Assembly (NCBI GenBank): GCA_035541735.1
Contig: DATKMS010000012.1
Location: 1 to 7,582 of the forward strand
Length of the DNA: 7,582 bases
Origin: DATKMS01 sp035541735
Lineage (GTDB): Bacteria > Desulfobacterota > Binatia > HRBIN30
Direction of reading: 5' to 3'
How positions within the stretch are numbered: the first letter of the stretch is position 1; each line of letters begins with the position of its first letter. The position numbers and the translations under genes are program-made. This document shows, in pieces, positions 6,584 through 7,582 of the stretch. The notes beneath the pieces are model-generated. The model made no database searches. It saw only the letters and a list, made by a program, of their open reading frames with translations, and was not told where the DNA came from.

Positions 6584-6706
6584 ATGCCCGGATATCAGAC
6601 GGTTCCCCAACCCCCGCCCCTCCTTGAACATCTCAGACGCTACCGTCATACAGTCGGCCGCATGTCGGAAATGCTGGCGGCGTTGGAGCAGGAGAAACAA
6701 CCGTAG
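6584..6706 (+). CDS. Doubtful 40-residue ORF in the leader of the downstream dehydrogenase gene
   Basis: ATG 6584 to TAG 6704-6706 would encode a 40-residue peptide with a Pro-rich start (VPQPPP) and a charged helical stretch (LLEHLRRYRHTVGRMSEML, then ALEQEKQ). The composition is protein-like, with an amphipathic helix possible, but no ribosome binding site precedes it and it matches nothing I recognise. It is listed because it is the only plausible reading frame in the 296-base gap 6500-6795. Confidence 0.2.
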   Translation: MPGYQTVPQPPPLLEHLRRYRHTVGRMSEMLAALEQEKQP

Positions 6707-6722
6707 CCGGAAACCCGGAAGC

Positions 6723-6776
6723 CGGCTCTGCTCGGCGGTGTAACACAAGAGCCGCGCAAGGGTCGGGGGCGGCTTT
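6723..6776 (+). promoter_or_regulatory. Mutually exclusive hairpins in the leader of the beta-hydroxyacid dehydrogenase gene
   Basis: Segment 1 (CGGCTCT, 6723-6729) is fully complementary to segment 2 (AGAGCCG, 6748-6754). Segment 2 can instead pair with segment 3 (GCGGCTTT, 6769-6776) in an 8-bp stem from 6748-6755 with one G-U pair. Segment 3 ends 5 bases before the ribosome binding site (AAAGGAG, 6782-6788) of the gene at 6796. A shared middle strand with two possible partners is the layout of attenuators and translational switches. No known riboswitch consensus is recognised and no U-run follows, so this may be chance in GC-rich DNA. Confidence 0.3.
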
Positions 6777-6795
6777 GGCAGAAAGGAGAATGACG

Positions 6796-7582
6796 ATGGC
6801 CCAACGCCTGGCATTCATCGGGCTCGGCCGGATGGGAGCAGCAATCGCGCGCAACCTGCTCAAAGCGGGGTTCCCTCTATCCGTGTACAATCGGACCGCT
6901 GCGAAGATGCAGCCGCTCATCGATGGCGGCGCCACCGGTGCGCGCTCGCCGCGCGAGGCGGTGGCCGGCGCCGACGTCGTGGTCACCAGCTTGATGGATG
7001 ATCAGTCGGCACTCGACGTCGTAACCGACGATGACGGCATTCTGGCGGGGCTCAAACGCGGCGCCATTCACATCGGCACGTCGACGGTCTCACCGGACTG
7101 TGCCACGCGCCTGTCGGAACTGCACGCGACGCACGGCAGCACGTACATCGCCGGCCCCGTGGTCGGCCGCCCTGATGCCGCCGCGGCCGGGCAACTGCAG
7201 ACCTTCGTCGCCGGCGATGCACAGGCCATCGCCCGCTGCGAGCGTATCTTCGCCGCCTACGCCGGCGCCACTTTCAATCTCGGCACCGAGCCACGACTGG
7301 CCAACAGCATGAAACTGGTGGTGAACTATGTGCTCATGTCTCTCGTCGAGTTGATGGGACAGGTGTACGCCTTCGGCGAGCGCAGCGGCATCGATCTGCA
7401 GCTCATCAACATGATGCTGGCATCGATCGTCGCGCCGCCGGCGCTGAAGGAATACGCCACCCGCGTGCGGACGAGAGACTTCGAGCCCCCCGGGTTCGAA
7501 CTCATTGCGGGGCTGAAGGACGTGCAGCTCATCCTGCAAGCGTCGACCGAGACGCGTGTGGCGCTGCCCTACGCGAGCACCG
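6796..7582 (+). CDS. NAD(P)-dependent beta-hydroxyacid dehydrogenase (3-hydroxyisobutyrate dehydrogenase-like), cut by window end
   Basis: 262 codons are visible and the frame is open at the window end; family members are usually about 290-300 residues, so roughly 30 are missing. The N-terminal Rossmann domain has FIGLGRMGAAIARNLLKAGF (7-26) with GxGxxG. It is followed by YNRT (31-34), in which Arg at the end of the second strand favours NADP(H), and by GADVVVTSLMDD (58-69). GTSTVSP (94-100) and AGPVVGRPDAAAAGQL (119-134) correspond to the substrate-binding region. The all-helical domain carries the catalytic lysine in NSMKLVVNY (K173, with N177 as the K-x3-N partner) and KDVQL (241-245). Lys at the catalytic position argues for a beta-hydroxyacid dehydrogenase rather than an imine reductase. 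ATG 6796 is preferred over ATG 6790 because AAAGGAG at 6782-6788 is 7 bases upstream of it but only 1 base from 6790. The family oxidises 3-hydroxyacids or reduces semialdehydes, as in branched-chain catabolism; the exact substrate is not determinable. Confidence 0.88.
   Translation, partial: MAQRLAFIGLGRMGAAIARNLLKAGFPLSVYNRTAAKMQPLIDGGATGARSPREAVAGADVVVTSLMDDQSALDVVTDDDGILAGLKRGAIHIGTSTVSPDCATRLSELHATHGSTYIAGPVVGRPDAAAAGQLQTFVAGDAQAIARCERIFAAYAGATFNLGTEPRLANSMKLVVNYVLMSLVELMGQVYAFGERSGIDLQLINMMLASIVAPPALKEYATRVRTRDFEPPGFELIAGLKDVQLILQASTETRVALPYAST

Noticed and set aside
5315..6814. Long minus-strand ORF (499 codons) opposite the LDI-like gene
   Set aside because: It is antisense to a well-supported gene, lacks recognisable domains and is Arg/Pro-rich in the manner of shadow frames.
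6796..7582. Imine reductase identity for the last gene
   Set aside because: The GRPDAAAAGQL segment resembles imine reductases, but Lys173 with the K-x3-N pattern fits beta-hydroxyacid dehydrogenases.

Overview
The window is GC-rich, densely coded DNA from a bacterium, with no rRNA, tRNA, CRISPR array or insertion sequence visible. The gene set suggests an environmental heterotroph that breaks down hydrophobic, possibly isoprenoid-like compounds: two related molybdopterin oxidoreductases, an atypical SDR, an HxlR regulator, a membrane-anchored protein of the linalool dehydratase-isomerase (LDI) family, and a 3-hydroxyisobutyrate-dehydrogenase-like enzyme. A proteobacterium or a similar GC-rich lineage fits, but the sequence alone does not fix the taxon.

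Layout. (1) Positions 1-1171, plus strand: the C-terminal end of one molybdopterin oxidoreductase, overlapping by ATGA the remains of a ferredoxin gene (208 to about 324). That remnant has lost cysteines, its second cluster domain and its reading frame. A complete but catalytically odd SDR gene follows (392-1171). (2) Positions 1323-1811, minus strand: an HxlR-type winged-helix regulator, convergent with the SDR and divergent from the next gene. (3) The divergent intergenic region (1812-1926) holds a perfect 15-bp palindrome, the best operator candidate in the window. (4) Positions 1927-4173, plus: a complete 748-residue molybdopterin oxidoreductase with a [4Fe-4S] motif, paralogous at its C-terminus to the partial enzyme at the window start. 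(5) Positions 4237-6499, plus: a tight two-gene unit made of a 103-residue protein with two predicted membrane segments and, 13 bp later, a 645-residue protein with an N-terminal membrane domain and an LDI-like catalytic domain. (6) Positions 6500-6795: a long leader with hairpins and one doubtful small ORF. (7) Positions 6796-7582, plus: an NAD(P)-dependent beta-hydroxyacid dehydrogenase, cut by the window end.

How they may work together (inference): the LDI-like protein could isomerise or hydrate/dehydrate a terpenoid-like alcohol at the inner membrane. The molybdoenzyme, SDR and beta-hydroxyacid dehydrogenase would supply redox steps on the same or related substrates, and the HxlR protein may control the divergent molybdoenzyme gene. 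The most interesting items are the LDI-like protein with a partly changed active site, the small membrane protein beside it, the broken ferredoxin, and the SDR that appears to lack its catalytic Tyr and Lys.
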